Assembly: GCA_012838715.1 (NCBI GenBank)
Contig: DUOR01000094.1
Location: 1-6,757, forward strand
Source: Actinomycetales bacterium
GTDB lineage: Bacteria; Actinomycetota; Actinomycetes; Mycobacteriales; Mycobacteriaceae
Reading direction: 5' to 3'
DNA length: 6,757 bases
The notes under the pieces were generated by a model that searched no databases, was not told the DNA's origin, and saw only the letters and a list, made by a program, of their open reading frames with translations. Of the stretch, positions 5,471 to 6,757 are shown piece by piece; position 1 is the first letter of the stretch; every line of letters begins with the position of its first letter. The position numbers were made by a program, and so were the translations under genes.

Positions 5471-6374
5471 CCCGGGCCGGTTCACGCTCCTCCGCGAGCT
5501 CCACCCGGCGACGGCGCCAGGGCAGCTCGTCGTGCCGAACGGCCCACCCGAGGATCGCCGCGACCAGCACCACCCAGGCCACGATGACCGCGGCCAGGAC
5601 GCCGCCGGGGACGACGTCGGAAAGTAGGGTGCGCAGGTTCAGCGACACGAGCACGCCGCCGATGACGATGCCCAGCAGGCGCGGATTGATGCGGCCGACC
5701 AGGAAGGCCGCCAGCGGCGCGGCGACGATGCCGCCGGCGAGCAGGCCGACGATGGGCAGCGTGTGCGCGGCGAACTCGTCGCGGAGCATCGGCAGGAAAC
5801 CGAGGACAGCGGCGACCGCGACGAGGAACTCGGCGGCCGAGACGGTGCCGATGATCTTGCGGGGCTGCTCCTCACCCGCGCTCATCAGCGTCGACGTGGT
5901 CACCGGACCCCAGCCGCCGCCGCCCGTGGAGTCGAGCAGGCCACCGACCAGGCCCAACGGCGCGAGCTTGCGCACGCCCCACTTCTTCGCCGCCGTGACG
6001 CGGCCGCCACCAAGGAAGGCGAAACGGACCAGCACCCACAGACCCAGGCCCAGGAGAATCGACGAGGTCACCGGCGTCGCCGCGTCGCCGTCGAGGTTCG
6101 ACAGGAAGGTCGCGCCGACGAAGGCGCCGACCGCGCCCGGCACGCCCAGCCACAGCACACGGCCCCAATCGACGTTGCCGAAGCGCCAGTGCGAGATGCC
6201 GGAGACGAAGGTGGTGCCCACCTCCACCACGTGGACCACCGCCGACGCCGTCGCGGCACCGGTGCCCGACAGGATGAACAGCGTCGTCGCGGTGACGCCG
6301 AAGGCCATGCCCAGCGTGCCGTCGACCAACTGGGCCCCCAGGCCGATGAGCACGAACAACAGGATCTTTTCCAC
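5463..6374 (-). CDS. TauE/SafE-family membrane permease, CysZ-like (sulfate import or sulfite export)
   Basis: Integral membrane protein of 303 residues in the TauE/SafE (formerly DUF81) family, whose members move sulfate, sulfite or organosulfur anions. About eight hydrophobic segments are visible, roughly at 4-20, 25-48, 72-92, 103-121, 138-153, 178-195, 206-227 and 232-278 (the last probably two helices). A basic tail follows (WRRRRVE, 286-292). The two family half-repeats open with GLGAQLVDGTLGMAFG (11-26) and GLVGGLLDSTGGGGWG (141-156). In C. glutamicum the TauE/SafE protein CysZ is needed for sulfate uptake but is encoded after cysY. This gene lies before cysI instead, so it may be a moved cysZ or a distinct paralogue, and I leave the symbol blank. 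The GTG at 6374 has GAAAGAG 6 nt upstream. No terminator is visible before the cysI promoter, so read-through into cysI is possible. Confidence 0.9.
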   Translation of the reverse strand: MEKILLFVLIGLGAQLVDGTLGMAFGVTATTLFILSGTGAATASAVVHVVEVGTTFVSGISHWRFGNVDWGRVLWLGVPGAVGAFVGATFLSNLDGDAATPVTSSILLGLGLWVLVRFAFLGGGRVTAAKKWGVRKLAPLGLVGGLLDSTGGGGWGPVTTSTLMSAGEEQPRKIIGTVSAAEFLVAVAAVLGFLPMLRDEFAAHTLPIVGLLAGGIVAAPLAAFLVGRINPRLLGIVIGGVLVSLNLRTLLSDVVPGGVLAAVIVAWVVLVAAILGWAVRHDELPWRRRRVELAEEREPARVA

Positions 6375-6405
6375 GGTGGACTCTTTCTCGCGTTTGGTGT
6401 CGGGC

Positions 6406-6421
6406 GCACGGGGACCCGTGC
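6406..6421. repeat. Perfect 7-bp inverted repeat in the permease leader
   Basis: GCACGGG-GA-CCCGTGC, a perfect G+C-rich 7-bp inverted repeat with a 2-bp centre, 31 bp upstream of the permease GTG and downstream of its predicted promoter. It could be a leader hairpin that limits translation or transcription, or an operator. It is not followed by a U-run in either direction, so it does not look like an intrinsic terminator. Confidence 0.45.
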
Positions 6422-6444
6422 ACTCGAGGTGCCGGCATCCCGTC

Positions 6445-6474
6445 TTGCCAACGACAGACCGGCTTGTCTATATT
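6445..6474 (+). promoter_or_regulatory. Predicted fpr2 promoter
   Basis: TTGCCA (6445-6450) and TATATT (6469-6474), each 5 of 6 to the vegetative -35 and -10 consensus, are separated by 18 bp. The imperfect McbR site at 6455-6470 occupies the spacer and touches the -10. The predicted start of transcription near 6481 gives a leader of about 107 nt that contains the perfect McbR site and the conserved palindrome. Confidence 0.55.
6455..6470. promoter_or_regulatory. McbR operator, one mismatch (fpr2/permease region)
   Basis: CAGAC-CGGCTT-GTCTA, one mismatch to TAGAC-N6-GTCTA. It lies inside the spacer of the predicted fpr2 promoter. Its start is 35 bp from that of the perfect site at 6490, almost the same spacing as the pair upstream of cysI. 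Confidence 0.75.
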
Positions 6475-6485
6475 GTGTGCCGACA

Positions 6486-6515
6486 ACGCTAGACCGCCCT
6501 GTCTAAAACAGGCAA
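6486..6515 (-). promoter_or_regulatory. Predicted permease promoter, divergent from fpr2
   Basis: On the minus strand, TTGCCT (6510-6515) and TAGCGT (6486-6491) are 18 bp apart, with the perfect McbR site across the spacer and -10. The -10 is weak. The element at 6529-6549 would lie just upstream of this -35, roughly 60 bp before the predicted start of transcription, a position usual for an activator. Confidence 0.4.
6490..6505. promoter_or_regulatory. McbR operator, perfect match (fpr2/permease region)
   Basis: TAGAC-CGCCCT-GTCTA, an exact match to the known McbR consensus. It overlaps the predicted minus-strand promoter of the permease gene and lies just downstream of the predicted fpr2 start of transcription, so one bound repressor could act on both divergent units. 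Confidence 0.87.
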
Positions 6516-6528
6516 CGAAATCGAGGGG

Positions 6529-6549
6529 TTCAATTCTCCGTGAATGAAT
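6529..6549 (+). promoter_or_regulatory. Conserved A+T-rich imperfect palindrome upstream of fpr2 (same element as before cysI)
   Basis: TTCAATTC, TCCGT, GAATGAAT: arms pairing mainly through AATTC/GAATG around a 5-bp centre. It shares 16 of 21 positions and the core AATTCYCCGTGAAT with the element at 5368-5388 read on the cysI strand. Here GGGG (6525-6528) and CCCC (6550-6553) extend the arms to a 29-bp imperfect inverted repeat, so it could also fold in RNA. It ends 38 nt before the fpr2 GTG. The identity of any binding protein is not shown by the sequence; CysR is an inference from C. glutamicum. Confidence 0.5.
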
Positions 6550-6576
6550 CCCCCGCGACTTCGAAGAACGTGAAAG

Positions 6577-6581
6577 AAGGA
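6577..6581 (+). promoter_or_regulatory. Ribosome binding site setting the fpr2 start
   Basis: AAGGA 6 nt before the GTG at 6588. In-frame GTGs at 6540 and 6570 lack a comparable Shine-Dalgarno sequence, and 6540 lies within the conserved palindrome, so 6588 is preferred. Confidence 0.65.
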
Positions 6582-6587
6582 AATCCC

Positions 6588-6757
6588 GTGACCGAAACCG
6601 CCACCCCGGCCCAGCGGCCGCTCCGCGTCGCCATCGTCGGATCCGGCCCCGCCGGCATCTACGCCGCCGACGCCCTCATGAAGTCCGGTCGCGAGGTGTC
6701 CATCGACATCCTCGAGCGCCTCCCCGCCCCCTTCGGCCTCATCCGCTACGGCGTCGC
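6588..6757 (+). CDS. fpr2: Ferredoxin-NADP reductase, adrenodoxin-reductase type (fpr2), 5' part
   Basis: Start of an FAD-dependent NADPH:ferredoxin reductase that would pass electrons from NADPH to the ferredoxin serving CysI. Only 56 residues are inside the window. After a short polar N-terminus come [20 protein letters not shown] (11-30), with the FAD-binding GSGPAG at 18-23, and [16 protein letters not shown] (41-56), the conserved stretch of the adrenodoxin reductase/FprA group. The NADP-binding domain lies beyond the edge. The GTG at 6588 fits both the Shine-Dalgarno sequence and the family N-terminus. In C. glutamicum fpr2 is divergent from cysI and under McbR control. Here it is divergent from the permease gene and keeps a perfect and a one-mismatch McbR site upstream. 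The family call is secure from the motifs; the name fpr2 rests on context. Confidence 0.9.
   Translation, partial: MTETATPAQRPLRVAIVGSGPAGIYAADALMKSGREVSIDILERLPAPFGLIRYGV

Noticed and set aside
5203..6492. 429-codon open frame on the plus strand across the cysI start, control region and permease gene
   Set aside because: It crosses two promoters and McbR operators, and its product is Ser/Thr/Arg/Pro-rich without recognisable domains. The opposite-strand permease is clearly the real gene.
5337..6587. Riboswitch (SAM or SAH type) in the leaders
   Set aside because: No recognisable conserved core or multi-stem architecture is visible; McbR sites already give a protein-based explanation for sulfur control.
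1..6757. Mobile elements, tRNA or rRNA genes, CRISPR arrays
   Set aside because: No transposase or integrase motifs, no regularly spaced repeats and no RNA gene signatures were seen; the window is filled by the sulfur genes and their two control regions.

Overview
This window holds an almost complete assimilatory sulfate-reduction locus from a high-G+C actinobacterium, most likely a Corynebacterium species or close relative. The gene order on the minus strand (cysI-cysX-cysH-cysD-cysN-cysY) with fpr2 on the opposite strand is that of the C. glutamicum cysIXHDNYZ/fpr2 locus. Both control regions carry copies of TAGAC-N6-GTCTA, the operator known for the corynebacterial TetR-type repressor McbR. 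Coding DNA is very G+C rich, whereas the two control regions are clearly more A+T rich.

Layout from left to right: 1-529 (minus) is the 5' part of a CbiX-type sirohydrochlorin chelatase (cysY), cut by the window edge. Then come 526-1746 cysN, 1746-2699 cysD, 2735-3472 cysH, 3469-3672 cysX and 3669-5336 cysI, all on the minus strand and so transcribed from right to left starting with cysI. Most junctions are 1- or 4-bp stop/start overlaps. A 126-bp control region (5337-5462) separates cysI from a TauE/SafE-family permease gene (5463-6374, minus). A second, 213-bp control region (6375-6587) lies between the permease gene and the start of fpr2 (6588 onward, plus), which is cut by the right edge.

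How the genes work together: the permease may move sulfate or sulfite. CysD and CysN convert sulfate to APS. CysH, which has the 4Fe-4S cysteines of APS reductases, makes sulfite. CysI, a siroheme/4Fe-4S ferredoxin-type sulfite reductase, makes sulfide. CysY would insert iron into sirohydrochlorin to make the siroheme CysI needs. Fpr2 (NADPH to ferredoxin) and perhaps the small cysteine-rich CysX would feed electrons to CysI. No APS kinase is fused to CysN, which fits direct APS reduction.

The most interesting signals are regulatory. Both control regions carry the same module: a promoter with an 18-bp spacer holding a one-mismatch McbR site, a perfect McbR site 35-36 bp further on, and then a conserved 21-bp A+T-rich imperfect palindrome (shared core AATTCYCCGTGAAT) at the same predicted distance from the start of transcription. 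The palindrome is a candidate site for a second regulator, possibly the ROK-family CysR, or an mRNA leader element. The permease gene sits between cysI and fpr2, whereas C. glutamicum has its TauE/SafE-type cysZ at the far end of the operon.
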